From positions 24,659-88,658 of the forward strand of contig JAEZBX010000064.1 of NCBI GenBank assembly GCA_023412765.1: a DNA stretch of 64,000 bases. The letters are read 5' to 3'. The notes under the pieces are model-generated. The model saw only the letters and a program-made list of their open reading frames with translations. It did no database searches and was not told the DNA's origin. Below, piece after piece: positions 1 through 9,558 of this stretch; position 1 is the stretch's first letter; each line of letters opens with the position of its first letter. This stretch comes from Bacteroidota bacterium (lineage in GTDB: Bacteria; Bacteroidota; Bacteroidia; Cytophagales; Cyclobacteriaceae). Both the position numbers and the translations under genes were made by a program.

Positions 1-1146
1 CATGCCGATACGATTGCAAGGATACCAGATGACTTTGAGGTAATTGCCAGTACCCCATCCGTTGCAATTGCTGCGTATAAAGTGAAACAGAAGGATGTTT
101 ATGGAATTCAATTTCACCCGGAAGTAACTCATACAACTGAAGGAAAAAATCTGTTGCGCAATTTTGTATTGCATATTTGCGGATGCGCGCAGGACTGGAC
201 GCCTGATCAATTTGTGGAAACCACAATTACTGGCCTGAAAGAAAAGCTTGGCGATGACCAGGTAGTAATGGCATTGTCGGGGGGAGTAGATTCAACCGTT
301 GCTGCCACACTGATTCACCGCGCTATTGGCAAAAATCTACATTGCATTTTTGTAGACAATGGCTTGCTTCGGAAGAACGAATTTCAGCAAGTGCTCGACT
401 CGTACCAACACATGGGCCTTAACATAAAAGGTGTCGACGCAAAAGAAAAATTTTACACTGCTCTGAGGGGTCTTACAGATCCTGAAGCCAAACGCAAAGC
501 CATCGGTAAAACTTTTATTGATGTGTTCGATGAAGAGGCTCATAGAATTAAAGATGTTAAATGGCTGGGACAGGGAACGATCTACCCGGATGTCATTGAA
601 TCTGTGTCAGTGAATGGCCCTTCCCAAACAATAAAATCTCATCACAATGTTGGTGGACTTCCGGCTAAAATGAAGATGAAGGTGGTTGAGCCACTGAATA
701 CATTGTTTAAAGATGAAGTGAGGGTAATCGGAAAAACTTTAGAGATAGATTCCACAATCTTAGGCCGCCATCCTTTCCCCGGGCCGGGACTTGGCATTCG
801 TATCCTGGGTGATATCACAGCAGAGAAGGTTCGCATTCTGCAAGAGGTGGATAACATTTTTATTTCCGGACTAAGAGAACATGGCCTGTATGATAAAGTA
901 TGGCAGGCTGGGGCAATGTTACTTCCCATTCAATCAGTGGGCGTTATGGGCGATGAACGAACCTACGAACGAGTTGTAAATCTCAGGGCAGTCACCAGTA
1001 CAGATGGAATGACTGCTGATTGGGCTCACTTACCGTACGAATTTTTGGCTGCAGTCTCCAGCGATATCATTAACAAAGTTAAGGGTGTTAATCGTGTAGT
1101 GTATGATATAAGCAGCAAGCCTCCCGCTACGATAGAATGGGAATAA
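1..1146 (+). CDS. guaA: GMP synthase (glutamine-hydrolysing), 3' part
   Basis: This gene enters from the left edge and is open from base 1, so its 5' end (roughly 130 codons judging by the family's usual 510-525 residues) lies outside the window. The product aminates XMP to GMP with glutamine and ATP in cytosolic purine synthesis. The visible part begins at the end of the class I amidotransferase domain, with the catalytic His and Glu in FHPEVTHT. It continues with the ATP pyrophosphatase domain (P-loop SGGVDSTV) and ends in the conserved dimerisation tail ISSKPPATIEWE. A GTG at base 82 is only an internal valine and not a start. No defect is visible in the 381 residues present. Confidence 0.97.
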   Translation, partial: HADTIARIPDDFEVIASTPSVAIAAYKVKQKDVYGIQFHPEVTHTTEGKNLLRNFVLHICGCAQDWTPDQFVETTITGLKEKLGDDQVVMALSGGVDSTVAATLIHRAIGKNLHCIFVDNGLLRKNEFQQVLDSYQHMGLNIKGVDAKEKFYTALRGLTDPEAKRKAIGKTFIDVFDEEAHRIKDVKWLGQGTIYPDVIESVSVNGPSQTIKSHHNVGGLPAKMKMKVVEPLNTLFKDEVRVIGKTLEIDSTILGRHPFPGPGLGIRILGDITAEKVRILQEVDNIFISGLREHGLYDKVWQAGAMLLPIQSVGVMGDERTYERVVNLRAVTSTDGMTADWAHLPYEFLAAVSSDIINKVKGVNRVVYDISSKPPATIEWE

Positions 1147-1206
1147 CTTTTGCATATTTGAGGGTGTTTTAAACACTGACGTAAAATTCCTAACTTGACT
1201 CGCTCT

Positions 1207-2925
1207 ATGGTTAGAAAATTATTTTTCCTGGTTGGTCTATTAGCTTTCATTAATCAATCCGCTTTTGCGCAGATTGACTACAACAAACAATACTTCAACG
1301 GTAAGGCGCTTTTTCGCGATGGTAAATACAACCTCGCCATGGAGACCTTCAAGCCGCTCATTCCATACGACGCAAAGAACAATTTTTCTGAATACGCAGC
1401 TTTTTACTATGCATTAGGAGCCTATCATCAAGGTTTTAAAGCAGTCGCAAAAAACACATTGCTTCAACTAAAGACCACTCACCCAAAATGGAATAAAATG
1501 GATGAGGTGAATTTTTGGTTGGGTAAGATACTCCTGGATGAGCGAGATTATTTCCAGGGATTGAAAATGTTGAGTGCCATTCAGGACCGGAAAATGCAGC
1601 CGGATATTGAAGGAGTTAAGATGGCCGCGTTATCGGCTGTGGGAGATACGGAGACCTTAAAAATGATGTATGAAGAGCATCCGAAAGATCAAACAATAGC
1701 CAGGACGTTAGCTGCAGCCCTTTCAGCCGATCAAGGCAATTCAGAAGACAAGAAATTGCTGGAAGACCTGATTGCGAAGTTCAATTTTAAGCGAAATGAA
1801 TTTATCGCGGAAGCCCCGCCGACATATTTCAAAGATGTATATAGTGTATCAGTGCTGCTTCCCTTCATGGTAAATACGCTGGAACCTTCCCCGGCGCCAA
1901 AGCGGAATCAGAGTGTGCTGGATTTATACGAGGGAATGAAGCAGGCTGTTGATACGCTTGACAAGATGGGGGTGAAATTAAGCTTGCGGGCGTACGATAC
2001 AGAATGGAAAGTGAATAAGATCAACACTATTCTCAACACCGATGAGCTGAAGAATACCGATTTGATAGTAGGTCCATTTTTCCAGGACGAAGCGAAACCA
2101 ATTCACGATTTTTCGGTGGCCAATCGCATCAATACATTTAACCCTGTTCATAACAATTCTGAATTGGTGGGATCAAATCCTTATGCATTCCTGTATCAAC
2201 CAGATACAGAAACGTTGGGAAGAAAGTCAGGCGAGTTTTTAGCTTCCTATGTGAAGAAAAAGAATTGCCTGGTTTTTTATGGAGCATCAAAAAGGGACTC
2301 ACTGCTCGCAGCCAACTTCATTCAGGCGGCGCACAAGAACGGTTTGAAAATAAAGGCTGCGCATAAGGTGCCCAAAGATGGATCAAGGATGATCTTTGAT
2401 ATCCTCACTACTCCAACAGAATTCGATGATTACAAGAATCCAATCCAGTTCACACTTGCCAAAGATAGCCTGGGTTCTATCTTCGTCGCATCCGACGATG
2501 CTCTGATCTATGCAAAAGTCTTGAGCAGCATCGAAACACGCCGCGATCAAATTACAGTGCTTGGGTCTGAAAAATGGTTGACCCAATCGACAATCGATCT
2601 TGAAAAGTATAACACTTTGCCAATAATACTTACGGCGCCGAATTTTCCTAATCCACAAAAGCCTGCCTGCATCGCATTTGAAAAGAAGTTTGTAAAAACG
2701 CATGGTCGGGTCCCTTCTGACTATGCAACGGTGGGCTATGAGCTGATGCTTATCCTTGGGAACCAGCTGAAGAAGAATGGTGTCTATTTTCAGGAGGCGT
2801 TTGCAAAAGCACCCATTCCCGGATACCTCACGGAAGGCGTTGACTACAGACAAAGCAGGAGCAATTCGCTAGTGCCTTTCATTAGGTTTACAGCAGGAGA
2901 AATGGTCGTAATCGACAAACGCTAG
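1207..2925 (+). CDS. Secreted TPR plus periplasmic-binding-fold protein
   Basis: The 572-residue product starts at ATG 1207. A TTG four codons earlier is less likely because the signal peptide (MVRKLFFLVGLLAF...AFAQ) begins at this ATG. After the signal come helical TPR-like repeats (about residues 25-180, with 'YNLAMETFKPLI' and 'AFYYALGAYHQG'), then from about residue 210 a region resembling the type-1 periplasmic binding fold of amino-acid ABC receptors ('VYSVSVLLPFMV', 'DLIVGPFFQDEAKPI'). Such proteins are common in Bacteroidota and are usually annotated as ABC substrate-binding or LysM-type proteins. No LysM domain and no transporter genes are seen here, so a role in ligand binding or envelope sensing is only inferred. 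It lies 60 bp after guaA and 28 bp before hemL. Confidence 0.8.
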   Translation: MVRKLFFLVGLLAFINQSAFAQIDYNKQYFNGKALFRDGKYNLAMETFKPLIPYDAKNNFSEYAAFYYALGAYHQGFKAVAKNTLLQLKTTHPKWNKMDEVNFWLGKILLDERDYFQGLKMLSAIQDRKMQPDIEGVKMAALSAVGDTETLKMMYEEHPKDQTIARTLAAALSADQGNSEDKKLLEDLIAKFNFKRNEFIAEAPPTYFKDVYSVSVLLPFMVNTLEPSPAPKRNQSVLDLYEGMKQAVDTLDKMGVKLSLRAYDTEWKVNKINTILNTDELKNTDLIVGPFFQDEAKPIHDFSVANRINTFNPVHNNSELVGSNPYAFLYQPDTETLGRKSGEFLASYVKKKNCLVFYGASKRDSLLAANFIQAAHKNGLKIKAAHKVPKDGSRMIFDILTTPTEFDDYKNPIQFTLAKDSLGSIFVASDDALIYAKVLSSIETRRDQITVLGSEKWLTQSTIDLEKYNTLPIILTAPNFPNPQKPACIAFEKKFVKTHGRVPSDYATVGYELMLILGNQLKKNGVYFQEAFAKAPIPGYLTEGVDYRQSRSNSLVPFIRFTAGEMVVIDKR

Positions 2926-2953
2926 TAAACAATATCGCATACCTACACAAGCA

Positions 2954-4252
2954 ATGGGTCTTACTGAAAGTAAATCACTGTTTAATACAGCAAAGCAATT
3001 TATTCCGGGGGGTGTAAATTCTCCTGTCAGAGCATTTCGTGCCGTGGGCGGGAACCCGGTATTCATCAAAAAAGCAAAGGGTGCTTATCTCTACGATGAA
3101 GATGGAAACGAGTATGTGGATCTGATCAATTCGTGGGGTCCAATGATTCTTGGGCACGCTAACCCAATGATTGAGGAGGCTATCAAGGAAGCATTGGCAG
3201 GGTCTTCGTCATTTGGAGCACCTACCAGGCGGGAGGTTGAAATGGCAGAGCTGATTTGCAGCATGATTCCCTCCATTGAAAGAGTGAGGATGGTGAATTC
3301 CGGGACAGAAGCGACGATGTCGGCAATTCGTGTCGCGAGAGGATACACAGGCAAAGATAAGTTTGTCAAGATTGAAGGATGCTATCACGGTCACGGCGAT
3401 TCTTTTCTGATTGCGGCTGGCAGCGGGGCTATGACTTTTGGAACGCCGGATAGCCCTGGCGTTACTAAGGGCACAGCGAAAGATACATTGATCGCTCCCT
3501 TCAACAATCTGGAAGCAATTGAGGAAATTTTTAGTGCAAATAAGGACGAAGTTGCAGCCTTAATTCTCGAACCTGTCGTGGGCAATATGGGATGCGTCCC
3601 TCCGCTCGAGGGATATTTAAAAGGATTAAGAAAGCTATGTGACGAGCATAACGTGATTCTCATCTTTGACGAAGTGATGACAGGATTCCGATTGGCTCGT
3701 GCTGGTGCACAGCAACTCTATGACATCACGCCTGATATGACTACCCTGGGCAAGATTATCGGCGGCGGGCTGCCGGTAGGTGCATATGGTGGCAAGAAAG
3801 AAATCATGGATTCAGTTTCTCCTGTCGGACCAGTTTATCAGGCAGGTACATTGTCAGGAAACCCTTTAGCGATGGCAGCAGGTCTGGCGATGTTAAAGTA
3901 CCTAAACCAGAATCCAGATATTTATCAACAGCTTGATCACCAAACTGGCCGTTTGACCGATGGGATAATTAGCCAATGCAAAGAAAAAGGGTTGAACTAT
4001 ACGATTAATCGCGTGGGGTCCATGTTCACATTGTTCTTTACTGACCAAGTTGTTGTTGATTACAAGACGGCCATGACAGCCGACACAAAAAGCTTCGCTC
4101 GATATTTCCAAAATATGCTCCAGGAAGGGATTTACCTGGCACCCTCACAGTTCGAGGCAATGTTCGTTTCGACGGGACTTACTGATACTGTAATAGACCG
4201 AATTTTGCAAGCGAGTAAGAAGGCATTGCAAAATGTCGAGGTGCCGCTTTAA
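2954..4252 (+). CDS. hemL: Glutamate-1-semialdehyde 2,1-aminomutase
   Basis: This PLP enzyme converts glutamate-1-semialdehyde to 5-aminolevulinate, the last step of the C5 route to tetrapyrroles. The 432-residue length is typical. The start is fixed by the conserved N-terminus (SKSLFNTAKQFIPGGVNSPV). Visible signatures are the PLP phosphate-binding region NSGTEATMSAIR near residue 115, CYHGHGD near 143, the PLP aspartate in FDEVMTGFR near 238, and the Schiff-base lysine K267 in TLGKIIGGGLPVGA. It follows the binding-protein-fold gene by 28 bp and may be co-transcribed with it, although no functional link is obvious. Confidence 0.96.
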   Translation: MGLTESKSLFNTAKQFIPGGVNSPVRAFRAVGGNPVFIKKAKGAYLYDEDGNEYVDLINSWGPMILGHANPMIEEAIKEALAGSSSFGAPTRREVEMAELICSMIPSIERVRMVNSGTEATMSAIRVARGYTGKDKFVKIEGCYHGHGDSFLIAAGSGAMTFGTPDSPGVTKGTAKDTLIAPFNNLEAIEEIFSANKDEVAALILEPVVGNMGCVPPLEGYLKGLRKLCDEHNVILIFDEVMTGFRLARAGAQQLYDITPDMTTLGKIIGGGLPVGAYGGKKEIMDSVSPVGPVYQAGTLSGNPLAMAAGLAMLKYLNQNPDIYQQLDHQTGRLTDGIISQCKEKGLNYTINRVGSMFTLFFTDQVVVDYKTAMTADTKSFARYFQNMLQEGIYLAPSQFEAMFVSTGLTDTVIDRILQASKKALQNVEVPL

Positions 4253-4447
4253 GGGCGTGCCAAGCACGATTTCCGCCGTTTTAAGCCAGTGTGAAGGGCT
4301 AAATCGCACTGTAATCCCCCAAAAAACTATCAAATAGGGCTTTTTATTACGTCCGCGAAAGGGTCGTGCCCCTATGGCAAGTTGTATTCTTGGACCAGAT
4401 CTTCATAACTTTTCACATTAAGCATACTTTTTAATCTGTCCATCACC

Positions 4448-6922
4448 ATGAGGAACCGTGCTTTTAAATTCACCCTGGTCTTTGCAATCACCAGCGCTAT
4501 TGTGGTCGCTCTCGTTGTTTTCGTGCAGCGACAAGCTATCAAAATAAGCAACAAAAATCTTCCTTACGTCAAGCTTAGTGATGGGCTTGGTGCACAGATT
4601 TCGCAGACTGATTTTTGGATAGTTCAGGTAAAAAAATCAGATCCGAATTTAAACTTTGAAAGGGCAGTCATAGAACCACTTTCCAATAGTAAGGTTCTAA
4701 TGGAATCGATGTATGAGGGTAAGGAAACTGAGTTTGGCGAATTCGAAAAACCTGATGAGGAATCCAAGGCTGTTCTTAAAGAAAGCATTTTTAACGTCGA
4801 CCAGTTGCTGGAGATCAGCCGTGCCAGGTGGGAAGCGAAGCCACAGGTTGTTGTGCCCGCAACAGACAGCACTGAAGCAATCGTAGATACAAAGTCGCTC
4901 GATGTTCTTAACGTTCAGCTTGAAGCTTCAGCAAAGAACTTCCAGCGTGCATCCGACAGACTTATTTCTCATATTGATACTCACTTGCTTTCGAAGACCG
5001 GAGTATTAAACCTCTTTTCCTGGATTTCAATTTTTGCCTTGATCGGTTCCTGCGCCTTTGTAGGATTCATGGGTTATCGTCTCCTGGAAAAAACCGACAG
5101 GATGGAATCCGAAAGCAAAGAGAATCAGGAGCGCCAGCAAAAGGCGATCAACTCGCTGTCAAATTTTATGGAGGCAATATCTGCTGGAAACTATTCGGCT
5201 GAGCTTGATGACGAGGTCAATCATGGTACTATGGGGAGTACCCTGACAACAATGCGTGACAAGCTACGGGCAAATGCGGAGGAAGACAGAAGACGTAACT
5301 GGTCAACATCAGGTCTTGCGCAGATCGGAGAGTTGCTGAGAACGAACTACGCGTCAACCCAGGAGCTATTCGACAATATTATCAAGTTTGTTGTCAAGTA
5401 TACGAAAAGCAGTCAGGGCGGTTTATTTCTACTTGACGAGGGAGACTCACAGAAGCATCTCGAGCTTGTGGCCTGCTATGCATATGAACGAAAAAAATAT
5501 TTAACAAAGACGATAGAAATCGGTGAAGGTCTTGTCGGGCAAAGTTTTCTTGAAGCTGAACCGATCTATTTGTTAGAAGTTCCTGAAGATTACATTACCA
5601 TCACATCTTCACTCGGTGGCGCCAGACCGAATGCGCTGCTCCTCATGCCACTTAAAGTAAACGACAAAGTGTTTGGTATCCTTGAGATGGCAACGTTCGG
5701 CAAATACGAACCACATGAGATTGAGTTAGTACAAAAGCTGGCTGAAAGTATTGCCTCAACGATCTCAACGGTACGGATAAACGAAAGCACGCGCATTCTC
5801 CTTGAGAAAACCCAACAACAGACGGAAGAGATGAGAGCGCAGGAAGAGGAGATGAGACAAAATATGGAAGAGCTTGAGGCAACTCAGGAGGAGATGCGCC
5901 GGAAGGAAAAGCACATCCAGACCATGCTCGACAATGAAAAGCTTCGAAATGAGATCAGCAATAAAAACCGGCAGGCTGCCATGGAATTGTCTAAGAAATC
6001 AGATATCCAGGATGGTAACTGGGATGGCGCACTCGAGAAAATGACCCTTGCAATCGCGAAACAACTTCCGGTTTCTCGCTGTGGCGTCTGGACCTATGTA
6101 CCAGACGAAAAGAAGTTGGTGTGTGACAAACTGTTCGACCATACCCATAAAACATTTGACAATGAAGCACCCTGGTTTGGCAAAGATTTCCCGGGCTACT
6201 TTGAAGCCATTACGGGCGAAGAGACCATACTTGCGAAGGACGCCTACAGCCATACGGCTACACGCGAACTTTCGGCGACCTACCTGACCAAGCATGAGAT
6301 CCAGTCTATGTTAATAGTTCCTTATTTTAATGAAGGCAAGATGACTGGTATTATCTGCTGTGAAAACAGGGAGCAGAAGGAGTGGACTGACGAGGACGTT
6401 GAATTTTTGAAAGCTTGTTCCGACCTGGTGACGCTTACATATAACAACAGGAGGATCAACACAACCCTTGATAAGCTAAGCGATGATCAGGAAACGATGC
6501 AGACGATCATCGATAATATACCGCGCGCAGTTTTCTGGAAAGGTAAAGACCTGACATTCCAGGGCTGCAATAAGATTTTTGCGCAAGTGGCCGGTTTGAA
6601 ATCATTCCACGACCTGTTAGGCAAAACTGACTATGAAATGCCCTGGAAAGAGCATGGTGATGCCTATCGTGCAGATGATCTCGCTGTAATGAACAGCAGA
6701 AAAGCACGTCTGGATTTGGAAGAAAAGAATGTAAATAATGAAGGAAAGGTGTCATGGGTTCTAACCAGTAAGGTGCCCGTCATGAACAAACACGGCGAAG
6801 TAGTGGCTGTATTGGGCATGTTCGAGGACATTACGGAGCGCAAGGAAAAAGAGGCTGATATTGCAGCCAAGCTGACCGAATTGGAGAACCTGAAAAAACT
6901 GATGGAAAAGAGGAATAATTGA
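4448..6922 (+). CDS. Membrane sensor with GAF-GAF-PAS, no output domain
   Basis: The 824-residue protein has a transmembrane helix at about residues 8-26, a roughly 160-residue extracytoplasmic region, a second helix at about 190-212 and a HAMP-like linker to about 290. It continues with a first GAF domain (about 300-445), a charged coiled coil rich in E, Q and M (about 447-515), a second GAF domain (520-670), a PAS domain (690-800, ending in the PAC-like MFEDITERKE) and a short coiled tail. There is no histidine kinase, GGDEF, phosphatase or methyl-accepting domain, so the signal must pass to a partner protein. No kinase gene is adjacent. Ligands are unknown. The architecture is read from sequence patterns, and the exact domain borders are approximate. 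Confidence 0.8.
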   Translation: MRNRAFKFTLVFAITSAIVVALVVFVQRQAIKISNKNLPYVKLSDGLGAQISQTDFWIVQVKKSDPNLNFERAVIEPLSNSKVLMESMYEGKETEFGEFEKPDEESKAVLKESIFNVDQLLEISRARWEAKPQVVVPATDSTEAIVDTKSLDVLNVQLEASAKNFQRASDRLISHIDTHLLSKTGVLNLFSWISIFALIGSCAFVGFMGYRLLEKTDRMESESKENQERQQKAINSLSNFMEAISAGNYSAELDDEVNHGTMGSTLTTMRDKLRANAEEDRRRNWSTSGLAQIGELLRTNYASTQELFDNIIKFVVKYTKSSQGGLFLLDEGDSQKHLELVACYAYERKKYLTKTIEIGEGLVGQSFLEAEPIYLLEVPEDYITITSSLGGARPNALLLMPLKVNDKVFGILEMATFGKYEPHEIELVQKLAESIASTISTVRINESTRILLEKTQQQTEEMRAQEEEMRQNMEELEATQEEMRRKEKHIQTMLDNEKLRNEISNKNRQAAMELSKKSDIQDGNWDGALEKMTLAIAKQLPVSRCGVWTYVPDEKKLVCDKLFDHTHKTFDNEAPWFGKDFPGYFEAITGEETILAKDAYSHTATRELSATYLTKHEIQSMLIVPYFNEGKMTGIICCENREQKEWTDEDVEFLKACSDLVTLTYNNRRINTTLDKLSDDQETMQTIIDNIPRAVFWKGKDLTFQGCNKIFAQVAGLKSFHDLLGKTDYEMPWKEHGDAYRADDLAVMNSRKARLDLEEKNVNNEGKVSWVLTSKVPVMNKHGEVVAVLGMFEDITERKEKEADIAAKLTELENLKKLMEKRNN

Positions 6923-7022
6923 TAATTTTTTAAGCAACATCTTACATCTGGATGGCTATGCGTATGGACTCTATGGACTTCATTGAATGAGCAAATACTT
7001 ATTTTTATACTTTACACTGGTT

Positions 7023-8090
7023 ATGAACCATCGTTTTTTAATCTTGATATGCGCGTTCGTAATGCTGAACGCTACGCTTTTTGCGCAGGGTGAGCGGAAG
7101 GACAAGACTGCAGTGACCTATGAAGAACTTTACGATGAACCATCTTCCGTAAACAAACTTTTTGTGGGGATTCAACCTGTATATGGCGAGTTGTTTTCTA
7201 CCAATGTAAACGCCGGTTTTGGTGCTGAAGCGATCTACTACCACAAGGATAAAATGAACTTCAGGGCGCATTTTAGAAAGACCTACTCACAACAGTTCTT
7301 TGATCTTGCACGCGACCTTGCTGTGAAAAAGAGTGATGTAGCAAACCGGACCGAGGTATTCAATTACTACGAAGTTGGTGCAACGTATCATGTACGCGAT
7401 TTCGAGGAGAGCTCCAAGACCAAAATGTTTCTTTATAAGAATAGCTACAAAGGTCATAGATGGGCAGCGCGCGTACCCTTGAATGCTGAAATACCCTGCA
7501 AGGTACGGAAGATTTATGGCGCTAGACTTGGAGGTATTTTGTGGGACAGCTCAACTGATCTAGGCAGAGCGTTGGATAAGCAGGGGTTGACCAATAACGA
7601 TCTTAAAACTGCAGAAGGAGTGTCATTACCCCGAACCATTTTTAAAGAAGGTCGTGAGGAATCCCTGGATGTGTTCAGCAATATTTCTTCCAAAGGTTTG
7701 TATGTCGGTGGATCGATGACATGGATCAAAAACGTAGCCGTTGACTTTGATAAGTTCGAAGAAGGTATTGATGATTTGATCTTCACTGTTTTCGCCGATA
7801 TCCTGGTTTCACCTGCGATAGATATTGATCACGTGGTATACACCAGCACTGATCCGACCAGTCCGAATCTTGGCACACAAACTTATAGTGTGAGCCCTTT
7901 GAAAACAAAGATGCTTGGTTTTCGCGTCGGTATGGATGGAAGATTTAACAGGATGTTTAGCTGGGCATATGGCGCGGAGGTTGGTTATCGTCCAAGCCTG
8001 GAAGGCAGATCCTTTTATGCCATGTTTAAGATTAGCTTCCCCGTATTTGGTACGAACCTCGACTACAAGGTAGAGTCATTCGGTAAGTAA
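7023..8090 (+). CDS. Hypothetical outer-membrane beta-barrel protein
   Basis: I do not recognise a named family. I place the start at ATG 7023 rather than 6987 because a clean signal peptide (MNHRFLILICAFVMLNATLFAQ) begins there. The mature protein of about 330 residues has alternating polar and aromatic stretches typical of barrel strands, including 'AGFGAEAIYYHKDKMNFRAH' and a C-terminal end rich in Tyr and Phe ('YGAEVGYRPSLEGRSFYAMF'). It is not obviously PorP/SprF. It stands alone between the GAF sensor and apt, 100 bp downstream of the sensor. Outer-membrane location is inferred from sequence pattern only. Confidence 0.55.
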   Translation: MNHRFLILICAFVMLNATLFAQGERKDKTAVTYEELYDEPSSVNKLFVGIQPVYGELFSTNVNAGFGAEAIYYHKDKMNFRAHFRKTYSQQFFDLARDLAVKKSDVANRTEVFNYYEVGATYHVRDFEESSKTKMFLYKNSYKGHRWAARVPLNAEIPCKVRKIYGARLGGILWDSSTDLGRALDKQGLTNNDLKTAEGVSLPRTIFKEGREESLDVFSNISSKGLYVGGSMTWIKNVAVDFDKFEEGIDDLIFTVFADILVSPAIDIDHVVYTSTDPTSPNLGTQTYSVSPLKTKMLGFRVGMDGRFNRMFSWAYGAEVGYRPSLEGRSFYAMFKISFPVFGTNLDYKVESFGK

Positions 8091-8155
8091 GGAGTGTTTC
8101 AAGGCAGATAATGCTTCAAAAGCTGCTGGCACAAGGATCAAAATTAAACTTCCTA

Positions 8156-8163
8156 TATATTTG
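8156..8163 (+). promoter_or_regulatory. Candidate -7 promoter element before apt
   Basis: TATATTTG matches the Bacteroidota sigma-A -7 consensus TAnnTTTG at every fixed base and lies 39 bp before the apt start codon, at a plausible distance. No TTTG or TTG was found at the expected -33 spacing, so the call rests on one half of the promoter. Confidence 0.35.
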
Positions 8164-8202
8164 ACACATGGGTGATTGCCCTGGTAACTCAGTTCCATTG
8201 TC

Positions 8203-8736
8203 ATGCAGCTTTCAGAAAAAATTAAGGATTCGATCCGTGATGTAAAAGACTATCCTAAGCCGGGTATTATTTTCAAAGATATTACTCCGATACTCGCAGA
8301 CCCGGTTTTAAGAAAGGATATTGTGCACGCATTAGTTAAACAATTTCATGACCAGGAAATTGACGCCATTGCATCGACAGAAGCCCGAGGTTTTATTTTT
8401 GGTTCAATAATGGCTTATGAGTTGGGAGTTCCGTTTATACTTGTTCGAAAAGCGGGGAAGCTTCCATATCATACAAAATCGGCAGAATACGATTTGGAAT
8501 ATGGTACTGCTAAAGTTGAAATGCACATTGATGCCATTAAGCCTGGGTGGCGCGTACTTGTACATGACGACTTGCTTGCGACCGGCGGCACGGCGGGTGC
8601 AACGGCAAACTTGATTCAGCACCTGGAAGGGTCTATCGCTGGATTTTCTTTCATCATCAATTTGAGTTTTTTGCCAGGAGCAGAAAACCTTGAAAAAAAA
8701 TTCGGCGTTAAACCACATTTTTTGGTGAGTTATTAA
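8203..8736 (+). CDS. apt: Adenine phosphoribosyltransferase
   Basis: The enzyme salvages adenine, making AMP from adenine and PRPP in the cytosol. The 177 residues match the family length. The PRPP-binding loop VHDDLLATGGT is at residues 120-130, and the N-terminal PKPGIIFKDITP and the STEARGF segment are typical of APT. The ATG at 8203 is the natural start. It is followed 30 bp later by the Lon-N-domain gene and may be co-transcribed with it. Confidence 0.96.
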   Translation: MQLSEKIKDSIRDVKDYPKPGIIFKDITPILADPVLRKDIVHALVKQFHDQEIDAIASTEARGFIFGSIMAYELGVPFILVRKAGKLPYHTKSAEYDLEYGTAKVEMHIDAIKPGWRVLVHDDLLATGGTAGATANLIQHLEGSIAGFSFIINLSFLPGAENLEKKFGVKPHFLVSY

Positions 8737-8766
8737 CCTTCTAAAGTATAAAGCTGTTTATCTCAT

Positions 8767-9354
8767 ATGGCGGAAGTACTTCACATACCTATGTTCCCCT
8801 TATCTATATTACCATTGCCGGGGGAACTGGTGCCGCTTCATATTTTTGAGCCGCGCTATCGCCAACTGTTACAGGATGCTGAAATAAACGACATGCAATT
8901 TGGCGTCTTTTTTAGTCATGATGTAAATCAACAAAAGATCGGTTCATTGATGAAGCTTGAAAGTATTATCAAGCGATACCCGGGAGGTGAAACAGATATC
9001 ATCGTAAAATGCGAAGACATTTTTAACATGGACTTGCTTCTCCGCACTTACAAAACCAAAATGTACCCCGGCGGAAATGTGCGTCTTTGGAATATCATGA
9101 TCGATACTTTTCCTGGAGCAGACTTGTTCGATCGATTTTCGCAATACCTGAAGTTGCGAAACATAGCACAGAATTTTTCTGTCTTCAATCTGTTTCAAAT
9201 CGCCAACGAATTAAACCTGGATTCAATTGATCGATATAAATTTCTGACCATCGCTGATGAAAAGCGTGAATCTTTTTTACTTAAGCGCGTTACCTTCCAG
9301 ATCTTTCTGATGGAACAGGAAAAGAAAAGCAAAGACACGTTCCATTTAAATTAA
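8767..9354 (+). CDS. Stand-alone Lon substrate-binding (N) domain protein
   Basis: The 195-residue protein carries the fold found at the N-terminus of Lon protease (PF02190 type): FPLSILPLPGELVPLHIFEPRYRQL at its start is the typical opening, here lacking any AAA+ ATPase or peptidase domain. Single-domain forms are widespread, and their role (possibly substrate binding or adaptor work) is not settled. A complete lon gene lies at 57946, far away in the same window. No truncation is evident, since the C-terminus ends in a normal charged tail. Confidence 0.85.
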   Translation: MAEVLHIPMFPLSILPLPGELVPLHIFEPRYRQLLQDAEINDMQFGVFFSHDVNQQKIGSLMKLESIIKRYPGGETDIIVKCEDIFNMDLLLRTYKTKMYPGGNVRLWNIMIDTFPGADLFDRFSQYLKLRNIAQNFSVFNLFQIANELNLDSIDRYKFLTIADEKRESFLLKRVTFQIFLMEQEKKSKDTFHLN

Positions 9355-9558
9355 CAATTCACTTGAAACTTTTTCTAATAATAATCGTTGCGAATTTTAT
9401 TCTCTCCTAAACAAATCCATTTCAAATTCTTTGCGTTTAACCGCCTTTTCATTTTCTGGCTCTTAAGAATTTCTTCAAAGATTATTTAACAAATCGTTAG
9501 GATTTTATTTGTAACAAGGTTGAGTTACGCTTCGTGTTAACGACATAAAAACACGAAT

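Noticed and set aside
4253..4447. RNA gene in the gap after hemL
   Set aside because: No tRNA-like cloverleaf or terminator was recognisable; the gap seems empty.
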